Below the pieces are notes generated by a model. It made no database searches. It saw only the letters and a program-made list of their open reading frames with translations, and had not been told where the DNA came from. Positions 7,815 through 15,603 of a stretch of DNA of 36,884 bases are shown in pieces. Positions within the stretch are counted from its first letter, which is position 1. Each line of letters opens with the position of its first letter. Made by a program: the position numbers and the translations under genes. The DNA is from Holophagaceae bacterium (lineage in GTDB: Bacteria; Acidobacteriota; Holophagae; Holophagales; Holophagaceae). Where the stretch lies: assembly GCA_013334395.1 (NCBI GenBank), contig JAAXXS010000010.1, positions 1 to 36,884 of the forward strand, read 5' to 3'.

Positions 7815-8120
7815 CTACTTCTTCACGGCGTCCTTGATCCCTTGGCCAGCTTCCTTGCTGCCCTTCGCGATCCCCTTGCCAGCTTCCTTGGCGCCCTTGG
7901 CGATGGCTTTTCCGGTGGTCTTGGCGCCGCGGGCCACGGCCTTACCGCCCGCCTTGGCCGCTCGGCCCACCGCCTGGCCCCCCTCTTTGGCCGCCTGTCC
8001 GATGGCCTTGCCGCCTTCCTTCACTTTCTGGCCCACCTCCTGGCCGACCTGCTTGAGATCTCCCTTCACCCCTTCCGGCGGGGTGCCCATGAGCAGGAGG
8101 CTGAGCAGGAGGGGCGTCAT
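7815..8120 (-). CDS. Secreted 11-residue-repeat (LEA-like) protein, 101 aa
   Basis: A low-complexity protein of Gly, Ala and Lys. After a short hydrophobic N terminus (MTPLLLSLLLMG, possibly a signal peptide), residues 38-92 are five uninterrupted 11-mers: KAIGQAAKEGG, QAVGRAAKAGG, KAVARGAKTTG, KAIAKGAKEAG and KGIAKGSKEAG. An 11-residue period with alternating hydrophobic and charged positions is the mark of LEA-type and similar amphipathic helical proteins, which are often linked to desiccation protection or membrane association. The gene is convergent with the ArnT-like gene (6 bp apart). The ATG has no ribosome site but TAGACT six bases upstream. The opposite strand is also open but has only the mirrored composition. 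The cellular role is unknown. Confidence 0.75.
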   Translation of the reverse strand: MTPLLLSLLLMGTPPEGVKGDLKQVGQEVGQKVKEGGKAIGQAAKEGGQAVGRAAKAGGKAVARGAKTTGKAIAKGAKEAGKGIAKGSKEAGQGIKDAVKK

Positions 8121-8126
8121 GGGAAC

Positions 8127-8132
8127 AGTCTA
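8127..8132 (-). promoter_or_regulatory. Candidate leaderless -10 box
   Basis: TAGACT (read on the minus strand) lies exactly six bases before the ATG at 8120, with no ribosome site between, the same geometry as upstream of plsY. Confidence 0.45.
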
Positions 8133-8230
8133 ACGCCCGGGCTTAGCTTCGGCCCTCACGCCAGTTTCGGGATGCCGGGGTCCGCAGCCCGGGGAAGAGG
8201 GGCTATCCTGAGGGTCTGGAAGAGGTCCGG

Positions 8231-9232
8231 ATGATCCCGCAAGGTGCCTATTGGATGCGGGTGAACCGCTTCTTCGGCGATGCCATGATGGCCTACGCCG
8301 CGGTGGAACCCCTGCGCCGCGCGGGCCTGCCTCTGGTGGTGTGGGGTCCGGCGGTGGCCGTGGAGCTCTTCGAGGGCAGTGCGAACGTCGTGGCGACCGT
8401 GGCCGAACCTGGGCGGAAATACGGGGCCTGGGAAGCCGCCCGGCTGCTCCGCCAGCACCGGCCCGCGGGGCTCATCGGCTTTCCGAAGAGCGCCCGGCCC
8501 CATCTGGCGGCCTGGCTGGCCAGGGTGCCCCTGCGCCTGGGCTGCGGGGATGGCGGTGTCGCGCTGCTGCAGACCCACAGCGTGGCCTTCTACAAGCGCG
8601 ATGATCCCTTCGTGGAGCGCTATTCGGGCGTCGTCACTCGGGCCTTCCCCGACCTGGGCCCCCTGGGCTTCACGCCCTTCCGCCCCCGGCCCCAGGCCTT
8701 CGAGGCCCAGGCGGCGCAGCGGGCCGAGACTGGCTTCCTGGGCGACTACGTGGTGTTCGCGCCTGGCGCCAACAGCGGCTCCAAGCGGCTCTCGGTGCCT
8801 CTCTTCGCGGCCCTGGGTCGGCGGCTGGCGGCGCGTGGCCTGGGGGTGGTGATCCTGGGCGCCGGGGCTGAGGATCAGCGGCTGGCCGGGGAGCTGGTGG
8901 CGGAGCTGCCCCAGGCCCTGAACCTCGTGGACCAATGCAGCCTCTCTCTGTCCGCGGCCTGGGTCTGCGGGGCCCGCGCCTTGGTGGGCATGGACTCCGG
9001 TCTGGGCCACATCGCGGCAGGGGCGGGCATCCCGACCCTGGCGGTGTTTGGCCCCACCCGGCCCCGGCACTCGGGCCCCTGGGGCCCCCGGGTCCGCGTG
9101 GTGCGGCGGGAGGACCTGGCCTGCCTCGAGTGCATGGCATGGGCCTGCCCTCTACCGGACCATCCCTGCATGAACGCCCTGGACGAGGCTGTCCTCTGGC
9201 ACGAACTCACCCAGCTGCTGGAGGCCCCTTGA
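8231..9232 (+). CDS. GT9 heptosyltransferase-family glycosyltransferase
   Basis: A 333-residue protein with the two-Rossmann GT-B layout of ADP-heptose:LPS heptosyltransferases. The N terminus WMRVNRFFGDAMMAYAAVEPLRRAG matches the R-x-x-G-D-x-l-l-a-x-P pattern. The C-terminal donor site shows VFAPGANSGSKRLSVPLFAALGRRLAARG, GMDSGLGHIAAGAGIPTLAVFGPT (D-S-G-x-x-H), and a terminal Cys-rich loop CLECMAWACPLPDHPC. The probable role is adding a heptose-like sugar to lipid A core or a related glycan at the inner face of the inner membrane. A TATCCT box at 8204 and GGAAGAGG before the ATG support the start. The downstream small transporter gene overlaps its stop by 4 bp. The exact sugar is not predictable. 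Confidence 0.85.
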   Translation: MIPQGAYWMRVNRFFGDAMMAYAAVEPLRRAGLPLVVWGPAVAVELFEGSANVVATVAEPGRKYGAWEAARLLRQHRPAGLIGFPKSARPHLAAWLARVPLRLGCGDGGVALLQTHSVAFYKRDDPFVERYSGVVTRAFPDLGPLGFTPFRPRPQAFEAQAAQRAETGFLGDYVVFAPGANSGSKRLSVPLFAALGRRLAARGLGVVILGAGAEDQRLAGELVAELPQALNLVDQCSLSLSAAWVCGARALVGMDSGLGHIAAGAGIPTLAVFGPTRPRHSGPWGPRVRVVRREDLACLECMAWACPLPDHPCMNALDEAVLWHELTQLLEAP

Positions 9233-9606
9233 GTCCCAACCTGAAGGCCATTCCCCTCATCGTGCTCGGCGTGCTGCTCAACGCCGCCGCGCAGATCTGC
9301 CTGAAGAAGGGACTCCAGGCGGCCGGCGGCATGCAGCTGGCGGCGGGGCCGCTGTTCAAGCTGATGCTGGAACCCTGGGTCATCGCGGGACTGGCCTGCT
9401 ACGCGGTGAGCGTGGTGGTCTGGCTCGGCGCCCTCTCGCTGGTGCAGGTGAACTACGCCTACCCCTTCCTGGCCCTGGGTTTCATCGCCAACGCCCTCAT
9501 GGCCCGGGCCTTCCTGGGCGAGGCCATGACCCCCATGCGCTGGGTGGCCCTGGCCGTCATCGTGGTGGGGGTTGGTCTGCAGGCCCTCAGCGGCCGTGGG
9601 GAGTGA
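9229..9606 (+). CDS. ArnE/SMR-like small membrane transporter
   Basis: A 125-residue protein with four hydrophobic spans of the EamA/small multidrug resistance type. Landmarks are GVLLNAAAQICLKKG in helix 1, VNYAYPFLALGFIANALMA in helix 3 and LGEAMTPMRWVALAVIVVGVGL at the end. The pattern resembles ArnE/ArnF, which flip undecaprenyl-phosphate-aminoarabinose across the inner membrane, better than EmrE, because the EmrE Glu14 equivalent is replaced by a Gln (AAQ). The TTG start at 9229 is chosen because GGAGG lies just before it and TTGA overlaps the stop of the GT9 gene, so the two are translationally coupled. The lipid-linked substrate is an inference from context. Confidence 0.75.
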   Translation: MSPNLKAIPLIVLGVLLNAAAQICLKKGLQAAGGMQLAAGPLFKLMLEPWVIAGLACYAVSVVVWLGALSLVQVNYAYPFLALGFIANALMARAFLGEAMTPMRWVALAVIVVGVGLQALSGRGE

Positions 9607-9673
9607 TCTCTTGGATAAATTCGGTGGTAGGCAGGACCGGCCGAACGTACATTCCAGCTCCGGAGGTCAGGTC

Positions 9674-11470
9674 ATGGCAGCCAACCACCTGATTGGAATC
9701 TATCGCCAGCATGTCCTGGACTGGGCCGACCGGCCCATCCAGCGTGCGAAGGTGGACGGCCAGTGGTGCGACGTCACCTGGCGCGAGCTGGGCGCGGCCA
9801 TGGAGGGCGTGGCTGGAGGGCTCATCCACCTGGGGCACCAGGCCGGGGACAAGGTCGGTCTCTGCGCCCGGAACATGCCCGAGTGGACGCAGGCGGACCT
9901 GGGCATCCTGGCCGCCCGGGGGGTCACGGTGCCCCTCTACCCCACCAGCACCCCGGAGCAGGCCCGCTTCATCCTCCAGGATGCGGGCATCCGCATCCTC
10001 TTTGTCGGGGAACAGCCGGAGGCGGACCTGGGCCTAGCCTTCCTGGCCGCGGGCGACCTCGACCACGTGATCGCTCTGGATCCCAAGGTGGATCTGATGG
10101 GGGATCCCCGGGCCCTCAGCCTGCAGGCCCTGATTCACCTGGGGGAAGGTCCCGCCAGCGCCAAGGAAGTGCAGCGCCGGTCCGCGGAGCTGAGGACGGA
10201 CGACCTGCTCACGCTGGTCTACACCTCCGGCACCACGGGCGAACCCAAGGGCGTGATGCTGGACCAGGCCAACGTCATGGAGGCCATGCGCCTGCACGAC
10301 CTCCGGCTGAAGGTGGAACCCGGCGACGTCTCGCTGGCCATGCTGCCCCTGTGCCACATCTTCGAGCGGGCCTGGACCTTCTACGTGCTCTACCGGGGGG
10401 CGCTCAACGTCTACATCCGGGATCCCCTCACCCTCATCGAGGTCATCGGAGAGGTGAAGCCGACGCACCTGTGCGCGGTGCCACGGGTCTACGAGAAGGC
10501 CTACGCGGGCATCCACGGCCGCATCGCCAAGGCCTCCGGGCCGGTCCGCGCCCTCTTCCTCTGGGCCATGCGGGCCGGCACCGAGCGGGTGAGCCTCCGC
10601 ATGACCGGGCAGCGGCCCGGATTCGGGCTGGCCCTCAAGCTCAAACTGGCGGACCGGCTCATCTTCCGCAAGCTGCGAGAGCTGTTCGGCGGCCGCTGCA
10701 AGTTCTTCCCTGTGGCCGGCGCCAGCCTCGCGGACGATGTGAACGTCTTCTTCCAGGCCATCGGCCTCAACCTGAAATACGGCTACGGGCTCTCGGAGAC
10801 CTGTGCCACGGTCTCCTGCTACGAAGACGGCACCCTCCCCATCGGTACCCTCGGCAAGCCCCTCGATGGGCTGGAGGTGAAGCTGGGCGAGGACCACGAG
10901 CTGCTGGTGAAGGGCCCCACCATCATGCGGGGCTACTACCACCGCCCGGAGGAGACCGCAAAGGCCATGACCGCGGATGGCTTCCTCCGCACCGGCGACG
11001 CCGGGGACATCGATGCCCAGGGCAATTTGATCTTCACCGAGCGCATCAAGGAGCTCATGAAGACCTCCAACGGCAAGTACATCGCCCCCCAGCGGGTGGA
11101 GGGGATGCTGGGCAAGGACCCCTTCATCGACCAGATCGCCATCATCGCGGACTCCCGGAACTTCGTCTCGGCGCTGATCGTGCCCCACTTCGAGAGCCTG
11201 GAGGAGTTCGCCCGCTCCGTGGATCTCAAATACCAGGACCTGTCGGAGCTGGTGGCCCACAGCCGGGTGGTGGCGTTCTTCGAGGAGCGGCTTCGGCAGC
11301 TCCAGAAGGAGCTGGCCCAGTACGAGCAGGTCAAGAAGTTCACGCTGCTGCACCGCCCCTTTTCCATGGAGCTGGGGGAGCTGACTCCCACCCTGAAGCT
11401 GCGCCGGAAGGCCATCGCAGAGGCCTTCAAGGCCGAGATCGAGGCCATGTACCGTAGCGTCGGGCACTAA
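9674..11470 (+). CDS. Long-chain fatty acid-CoA ligase
   Basis: A 598-residue AMP-forming acyl-CoA synthetase of the FadD15/ACSL type. Motifs in order are the P-loop TLVYTSGTTGEPKGVMLD (about residues 180-197), LPLCHIFERAWTFY, the adenine-binding YGYGLSETCATVS, the hinge FLRTGDAGDIDAQGNL and ERIKELMKTSNGKYIAPQRVE with the catalytic Lys of the C-terminal domain. It activates fatty acids to acyl-CoA through an acyl-adenylate. The ATG at 9674 is preceded by GGAGG at 9662-9666, so the upstream in-frame extension from 9572 is not used. A stem-loop with T-run follows the stop. It appears to be a single-gene unit. Confidence 0.93.
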   Translation: MAANHLIGIYRQHVLDWADRPIQRAKVDGQWCDVTWRELGAAMEGVAGGLIHLGHQAGDKVGLCARNMPEWTQADLGILAARGVTVPLYPTSTPEQARFILQDAGIRILFVGEQPEADLGLAFLAAGDLDHVIALDPKVDLMGDPRALSLQALIHLGEGPASAKEVQRRSAELRTDDLLTLVYTSGTTGEPKGVMLDQANVMEAMRLHDLRLKVEPGDVSLAMLPLCHIFERAWTFYVLYRGALNVYIRDPLTLIEVIGEVKPTHLCAVPRVYEKAYAGIHGRIAKASGPVRALFLWAMRAGTERVSLRMTGQRPGFGLALKLKLADRLIFRKLRELFGGRCKFFPVAGASLADDVNVFFQAIGLNLKYGYGLSETCATVSCYEDGTLPIGTLGKPLDGLEVKLGEDHELLVKGPTIMRGYYHRPEETAKAMTADGFLRTGDAGDIDAQGNLIFTERIKELMKTSNGKYIAPQRVEGMLGKDPFIDQIAIIADSRNFVSALIVPHFESLEEFARSVDLKYQDLSELVAHSRVVAFFEERLRQLQKELAQYEQVKKFTLLHRPFSMELGELTPTLKLRRKAIAEAFKAEIEAMYRSVGH

Positions 11471-11500
11471 CCAAATCTGTTAACTACGAAGACCACCAAG

Positions 11501-11539
11501 ACCACGAAGCAGGACATGTTGCTCCCCTTCGTGGTTTTT
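11501..11539 (+). terminator. Rho-independent terminator of the acyl-CoA ligase gene
   Basis: ACCACGAAG at 11501-11509 pairs perfectly with CTTCGTGGT at 11527-11535, followed by a T-run. The left arm is part of an ACCACCAAGACCACGAAG word repeat, so this terminator is built from the interspersed repeat family. Confidence 0.75.
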
Positions 11540-11598
11540 CTGTATTTATGGTTAAGTCTTTTTATTGATTTTTACTTAATCTATCAAGCCATCCGGGA

Positions 11599-12588
11599 TC
11601 AGGTTTGCAGCAGCGCGCCCGCCTTCAGCTCGGCGGCAGTGTAGACGCCGCAGTCCAGCACGAGGCTGGTGACCAGGTCCACGGGGGTGACGTCGAAGCT
11701 GGGGTTCCAGGCGGGCATGCCCTCGGGGGCCCAGCGCAGGGGGCCGAAGCCGCGGACCTCGGCAGCGTCGCGCAGCTCGATGGGGATGGCGGCGCCATCG
11801 GGACAGGCCAGGTCCACGGTGGAGAAGGGCGCCACGGGGTGGAAGGGCACCCCGTGGTAGCGCGCCTGCACGGCCAGGCCGTAGGTGCCCACCTTGTTGG
11901 CGAAGTCGCCGTTGGCGGCCACGCGGTCCGAGCCCACCAGCACCCGCTGCACCTTGCCGTCCCGCAGCAGCAGCGCGGCCATGCTGTCGGTGATCAGGGT
12001 CGCGGGGATGCCGAGGCGCTGCAGCTCCCAGGCCGTGAGGCGGCCCCCCTGCAGAAGCGGGCGGGTCTCATCCGCATAGACATGGATGCGCTTGCCCTGC
12101 TCGTGGACGCGCCGGATCACGCCCAGGGCCGTGCCGATGCCCGCCGTGGCGAGGCCGCCGGTGTTGCAGTGGGTGAGCAGGTGCTCCCCGTCTTGGATGA
12201 GGGCCGCGCCGTGGGTGGCCATGCCTTCGCAGAGCCGGACGTCCTCCGCGAAGATGGCCTGGGCCTCCTCGACGGGGTCCGTGGCGGGCCGCATGCGGTC
12301 CATGGCCCACATGAGGTTCACAGCCGTGGGCCGGGCGGCGCGCAGGTCCGAGCAGGCGGTGGCGTACTCGGCCGAGGAGGCCCCGCGCTCCGCGAAGATG
12401 GCCAGGCAGGCCGCCGCCGCCACGCCGATGAGCGGGGCCCCGCGCACCGCCAGCCGCTGGATGAGGGCGATCATGACCGTCGGCTCACTGCCATCCAGCC
12501 ACAACTCCTCGTCCGGCAGCCGCGTCTGGTCCAGCACCCACAGCGTGCGGCCGTCGTGTCTCAAACCCAGGGATTCAAAGGGATTCAT
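11599..12588 (-). CDS. mtnA: Methylthioribose-1-phosphate isomerase MtnA
   Basis: A 329-residue member of the eIF2B-alpha/beta/delta fold that isomerises 5-methylthioribose-1-phosphate to 5-methylthioribulose-1-phosphate in salvage of methylthioadenosine. The catalytic Cys is in LTHCNTGGLATAGIGTALG and the catalytic Asp in VLVGSDRVAANGDFANKVGTY. QRLAVRGAPLIGVAAA and PFSTVDLACPDGAAIPIE are further family marks. The start MNPFESLGLRHDGRT at 12588 is taken because homologues begin about here; an in-frame ATG at 12690 would add an unconserved segment through a repeat. Upstream on the same strand, TATAAAT lies about 20-30 bases before the ATG. A class II aldolase gene lies 244 bp upstream on the same strand. 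Confidence 0.93.
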   Translation of the reverse strand: MNPFESLGLRHDGRTLWVLDQTRLPDEELWLDGSEPTVMIALIQRLAVRGAPLIGVAAAACLAIFAERGASSAEYATACSDLRAARPTAVNLMWAMDRMRPATDPVEEAQAIFAEDVRLCEGMATHGAALIQDGEHLLTHCNTGGLATAGIGTALGVIRRVHEQGKRIHVYADETRPLLQGGRLTAWELQRLGIPATLITDSMAALLLRDGKVQRVLVGSDRVAANGDFANKVGTYGLAVQARYHGVPFHPVAPFSTVDLACPDGAAIPIELRDAAEVRGFGPLRWAPEGMPAWNPSFDVTPVDLVTSLVLDCGVYTAAELKAGALLQT

Positions 12589-12697
12589 TGGGATTCCGCG
12601 AGATGCATTTATAAACAAAATAGAATCGCTGAGGAGAGCCGTGGCGCTGAGGAAAGCGGAGAACTGCCAAGAGTGTAGTGCTTGCATCACTGTGGAT

Positions 12698-12757
12698 CAC
12701 TGTTCATCACTGGTTAATAGTGCTTTTGGAAGCGGTGATGAACGGCGATGAACAGTG
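12698..12757. repeat. Inverted repeat of GATGAACAGTG words
   Basis: CACTGTTCATC at 12698-12708 is perfectly complementary to 12747-12757. GTGATGAAC at 12735-12743 offers a second, alternative partner to 12702-12710. It shares the GATGAAC word with the repeats at 1183-1308 and 22248-22360. It sits between the aldolase gene and mtnA. Confidence 0.65.
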
Positions 12758-12788
12758 AGAACGGCTAGCGGCACCACCTTCGCGTCCT

Positions 12789-12825
12789 CCGCCTTCTCGT
12801 CCTTTCTCTGTGAGTGTTGTTTCCT
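12789..12825. repeat. CCGCCTTCTCGTC...GTTGTT dispersed repeat, copy 1
   Basis: About 35 bases that match 18016-18055 with only a few differences (CCGCC-TCTCGTC-TTTCTC-G-GAG-GTTGTT). Both copies lie immediately 3' of a minus-strand gene (aldolase here, ilvA there). Confidence 0.65.
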
Positions 12826-12832
12826 TTTCCGC

Positions 12833-13480
12833 TCAGATGATTCGCGATCCCAGCTTGGCGCGGAGGGCGCGGAGCTCGGCGAGCTCGGCGGGAGGCAGGG
12901 GCTGGGCGCCGCCCAGGGTCTCGGCCTTCCAGAGGATCTCGGCCACCTGCTCCATGCGCTCCAGGCCGCCGGCGGCTTCATCCATGCTGTCGCCCCAGGA
13001 GAGGCCGCCGTGGCGGGCCAGCAGCAGCAGGCGGTGGTCGGGCAGGAAGGGCAGCAGGTGCGTGCCCATGGCCTCGGTGCCGGGGATGGCCATGGGCACG
13101 ATGGGGATGCGGCCCGCGGCGAGGATCACCTCGGGCAGCGCCTCCGAGGGCAGCTCTTTCAGCTCGGGCCGGGCCAGGGTCCAGGCGATGGCCGTGGGCG
13201 GGTGGGCGTGGACGATGGCCCGGGCCCCGGGCACCGCGCGGTAGACCGCCAGATGCATGGCCCGCTCGCTGCTCGGTCGGCCCGAAAGGACCTCGCCGTC
13301 GAGGCTGAGATAGGCCAGATCGCGCAGCTCCACCTTGGCCTTGGGCACGCCGCTGGGGGTCATGGCGATGAGCCCGTTGGGCAGCCGCACGGACAGGTTG
13401 CCGTCCGAGGCCGCCAGCAGTCCCCCCGCGTGGAGGCGGCGGCAGGCGTCAAGCAGGGCGGCGAGCAGGGGATCGGACAT
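12833..13480 (-). CDS. Class II aldolase/adducin family sugar-phosphate aldolase
   Basis: A 215-residue zinc enzyme of the fuculose-phosphate aldolase/MtnB fold. Visible are SDGNLSVRL, MTPSGVPKAKVEL, the catalytic Glu in SSERAMHLAVY, and the metal-binding HAHPPTAIAW plus ARHGGLSWGDSMDEA. Near mtnA the likely substrate is 5-methylthioribulose-1-phosphate and/or 5-deoxyribulose-1-phosphate, split to dihydroxyacetone phosphate and an aldehyde (the Ald2/DHAP-shunt enzyme), although an MtnB-type dehydratase is the alternative. The ATG at 13480 is preceded by TACACT six bases upstream and no ribosome site. It is divergent from 13559. Family assignment is firm; substrate is inferred from the neighbour. 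Confidence 0.85.
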   Translation of the reverse strand: MSDPLLAALLDACRRLHAGGLLAASDGNLSVRLPNGLIAMTPSGVPKAKVELRDLAYLSLDGEVLSGRPSSERAMHLAVYRAVPGARAIVHAHPPTAIAWTLARPELKELPSEALPEVILAAGRIPIVPMAIPGTEAMGTHLLPFLPDHRLLLLARHGGLSWGDSMDEAAGGLERMEQVAEILWKAETLGGAQPLPPAELAELRALRAKLGSRII

Positions 13481-13486
13481 GGCCCC

Positions 13487-13492
13487 AGTGTA
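13487..13492 (-). promoter_or_regulatory. Candidate leaderless -10 box of the aldolase gene
   Basis: TACACT on the minus strand, six bases before the ATG at 13480; identical hexamer and spacing to plsY. Confidence 0.5.
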
Positions 13493-13546
13493 AGACAGCA
13501 AGGGAGGGAATCTGCCTGCGTCCCGGCTCGGCACCGGCAATGCCGC

Positions 13547-13552
13547 TATGCT
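13547..13552 (+). promoter_or_regulatory. Candidate leaderless -10 box
   Basis: TATGCT lies six bases before the ATG at 13559. With the minus-strand box at 13487-13492 it makes a divergent pair of apparently leaderless promoters within 78 bp. Confidence 0.45.
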
Positions 13553-13558
13553 CCTCGC

Positions 13559-14182
13559 ATGGATGACTGGCTGGAATGGCTGCAGGAGCGCCGGCTGATG
13601 CTGGCGCTGGTGGCGGTTGTGGGCTTGGCGGGGCTCCTGTTCTGGAACGACCGCCCCGTGGCCCAGCGGCCGGGCGTCCTGGCGCCGGCAGAGCCGCTCC
13701 AGACCGAGCCCGCCCCCGGGAACCCCTGGTCCCATCGTGGCTTCAAGCTCACCTCCCTGGCCCAGTTCCAGCTCAAGGCGCGGGTGCTGGGTCGGGAGCG
13801 CTATCGCTTCGACCGCGGAGCCGACCTGTCGCCGGTGGATCTGGCCCTGGGCTGGGGGCCCATGTCCGACACCCGGGTGCTGGAGGCCTTCACCATCCGG
13901 CAGCAGGACCGCTTCTACTACTGGAGCGCCGCCCACATGCCGATCCCGGCGGGCGAGGTCATCAGCCACAGCGCGAACATGCACCTGATCCCCGCCACGG
14001 AGGCCCTGGGGAAGCGGCTGCTGGGCGCCCGGGTCGGTCAGCTGGTGGAGCTGCGGGGGCAGCTCATCCGCGCCGAGGGCAAGGACGGTTTCACCTGGGT
14101 CAGCAGCCTGACCCGGGCGGACAGCGGCGAGGGCGCCTGCGAGGTCATCTGGGTGGAAGAGGCCCGGGTCGCGGACCGTTAG
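13559..14182 (+). CDS. Membrane-anchored hypothetical protein, 207 aa
   Basis: A short cytoplasmic N terminus (MDDWLEWLQERR), one hydrophobic helix (about residues 13-29, LMLALVAVVGLAGLLFW), a proline-rich linker and a soluble domain of about 150 residues, probably periplasmic. The soluble part contains FQLKARVLGRERYRFDRGAD, LALGWGPMSD and HSANMHLIPA, and the end WVSSLTRADSGEGACEVIWVE. These patterns are often seen in small proteins annotated only as hypothetical; the middle may bind DNA or RNA ends, but I cannot support that. The ATG is set by the TATGCT box six bases before it. The stop is 3 bp from the converging CoA-transferase gene. Confidence 0.75.
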   Translation: MDDWLEWLQERRLMLALVAVVGLAGLLFWNDRPVAQRPGVLAPAEPLQTEPAPGNPWSHRGFKLTSLAQFQLKARVLGRERYRFDRGADLSPVDLALGWGPMSDTRVLEAFTIRQQDRFYYWSAAHMPIPAGEVISHSANMHLIPATEALGKRLLGARVGQLVELRGQLIRAEGKDGFTWVSSLTRADSGEGACEVIWVEEARVADR

Positions 14183-14185
14183 TCC

Positions 14186-15460
14186 CTAATCGCAGACGGA
14201 CACCGTGCTCCAGGCGCGCTCGAGGCCCTCGCGGTCCTCGGGGTGGGCGATCCGGATGAGGGCCCGGGCCCGCTCGTGGAGGGTGCGGCCGTAGAGGTCC
14301 GCCACGCCGTATTCCGTGATGACGTAGTGGACATGCTGGCGGGTGGTCACCACGCCGGCGCCGGGCCGGAGGGTGGGCACCAGGCGGGACTCGCCGCGCT
14401 TGGTGCGGCTGGGGAGGGCGATGATGGGCTTGCCGCCCGGGGACAGGGAGGCCCCGCGGATGAAGTCCATCTGGCCGCCCACGCCGGAGATGATCCGGTG
14501 GCCCACGGAGTCCGCGCAGACCTGGCCGGTCAGGTCGATCTCCACGGCGCTGTTGATGGCCGTGACCTTGGGGTTGCGGGCGATGATCGTGGGGTTGTTG
14601 ATGTAGGCGATGTCGAGCATCGCCACCTGGGGATTGTCGTTGATGTAGTCGTAGACCTTGCGGGTGCCGGTGACGAAGCCCACCACGACCTTGCCCGGGT
14701 GGATCTTCTTGAGGGTGTTGTCCACCACACCCGAGTGGATGAGGGCCAGCACGCCGTCGGACATCATCTCCGTGTGGATGCCCAGGTGACGGTGGCCCTT
14801 GAGGGCCGACAGCACCGCGTCCGGCACGCCGCCGATGCCCATCTGCAGGGTGGCACCGTCCTCAATGATCTCGGCGGCGAAGCGCCCGATGGCGGCCTCT
14901 TCGGGACCGATGGGCGGCTGGGGGAACTCGGGGATGGGCGTGTCCACTTCGACCCAGTGATGGATGCGGCTCATGTGGATGAAGCCGTCGCCGTGGACCC
15001 GGGGCATCTGCGGGTTGACCTGGGCCACGATGACCTTGGCGCACTCGGCCGCAGCCTGGGCCACGTCCACGCTGACGCCCAGGGTGCAGAAGCCGTGCTC
15101 ATCCGGGGGCGAGACGTGGAGCAGGGCCACGTCCAGAGGCCGGCGGCCCGAGCGGAAGAGGTTGGGGATCTCGGAGAGGAAGCAGGGCAGGTAGTCCACC
15201 CGGGGCGTGCCCACGTAGGGCCGCATGTTGGCGCCCACGAAGAGGTTGGCGACCCGGAAGCTGCGCGCGTAGTCGGGTCGGGCGTAGTCCACCTTGCCGC
15301 TGACGTGGATGTGGATCAGCTCCACGTCCTGCAGGCGCTCGGCCTGGGCCACCAGGGCCTCCACGAGGATGGTGGGTGTCGCGGCCCCGCCGTGGATGAA
15401 GACCCGCATCCCAGACTGGACACAGGCCAGCGCTTCAGACGCGGAAGCATGACGGACCAT
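14186..15460 (-). CDS. Acetyl-CoA hydrolase / 4-hydroxybutyrate-type CoA transferase
   Basis: A 424-residue protein of the Cat1/AbfT family, which transfers CoA between acetyl-CoA and other carboxylic acids through a glutamyl-CoA intermediate. Landmarks are FIHGGAATPTILVEAL, LHVSPPDEHGFCTLGVSVD, LQMGIGGVPDAVLSAL, the segment LGIHTEMMSDGVLALI that carries the likely catalytic Glu, and YVITEYGVADLYGRTLHERA near the C terminus. Length matches the family. GGAGGT ends a few bases before the ATG at 15460. The direction and acid substrate (acetate, propionate, butyrate or 4-hydroxybutyrate) cannot be read from sequence. It is useful for fermentative or syntrophic carbon flow. Confidence 0.9.
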   Translation of the reverse strand: MVRHASASEALACVQSGMRVFIHGGAATPTILVEALVAQAERLQDVELIHIHVSGKVDYARPDYARSFRVANLFVGANMRPYVGTPRVDYLPCFLSEIPNLFRSGRRPLDVALLHVSPPDEHGFCTLGVSVDVAQAAAECAKVIVAQVNPQMPRVHGDGFIHMSRIHHWVEVDTPIPEFPQPPIGPEEAAIGRFAAEIIEDGATLQMGIGGVPDAVLSALKGHRHLGIHTEMMSDGVLALIHSGVVDNTLKKIHPGKVVVGFVTGTRKVYDYINDNPQVAMLDIAYINNPTIIARNPKVTAINSAVEIDLTGQVCADSVGHRIISGVGGQMDFIRGASLSPGGKPIIALPSRTKRGESRLVPTLRPGAGVVTTRQHVHYVITEYGVADLYGRTLHERARALIRIAHPEDREGLERAWSTVSVCD

Positions 15461-15591
15461 AAGCTACCTCCAGGTTCCAATACTTGAAAGGTACCCCCGG
15501 TTCCGTCTCCGCGCCGCCCTTTGTGACCAGATCCCGCCGCCTACCACCGACCACTGGCTGAACCGGGGCTTCCGGAGCCTCTCCAGGCGGG

Positions 15592-15597
15592 TAGGAT
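15592..15597 (+). promoter_or_regulatory. Candidate leaderless -10 box of the tfoX-N gene
   Basis: TAGGAT is followed by six bases and then the ATG at 15604; there is no ribosome site. Same geometry as four other genes in the window. Confidence 0.45.
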
Positions 15598-15603
15598 GGC
15601 CCC

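Noticed and set aside
7834..8133. Plus-strand frame opposite the 11-mer repeat gene
   Set aside because: Its repeat pattern is only the reverse complement of the minus-strand repeats; the minus strand gives a signal-like N terminus and an in-register LEA-like pattern.
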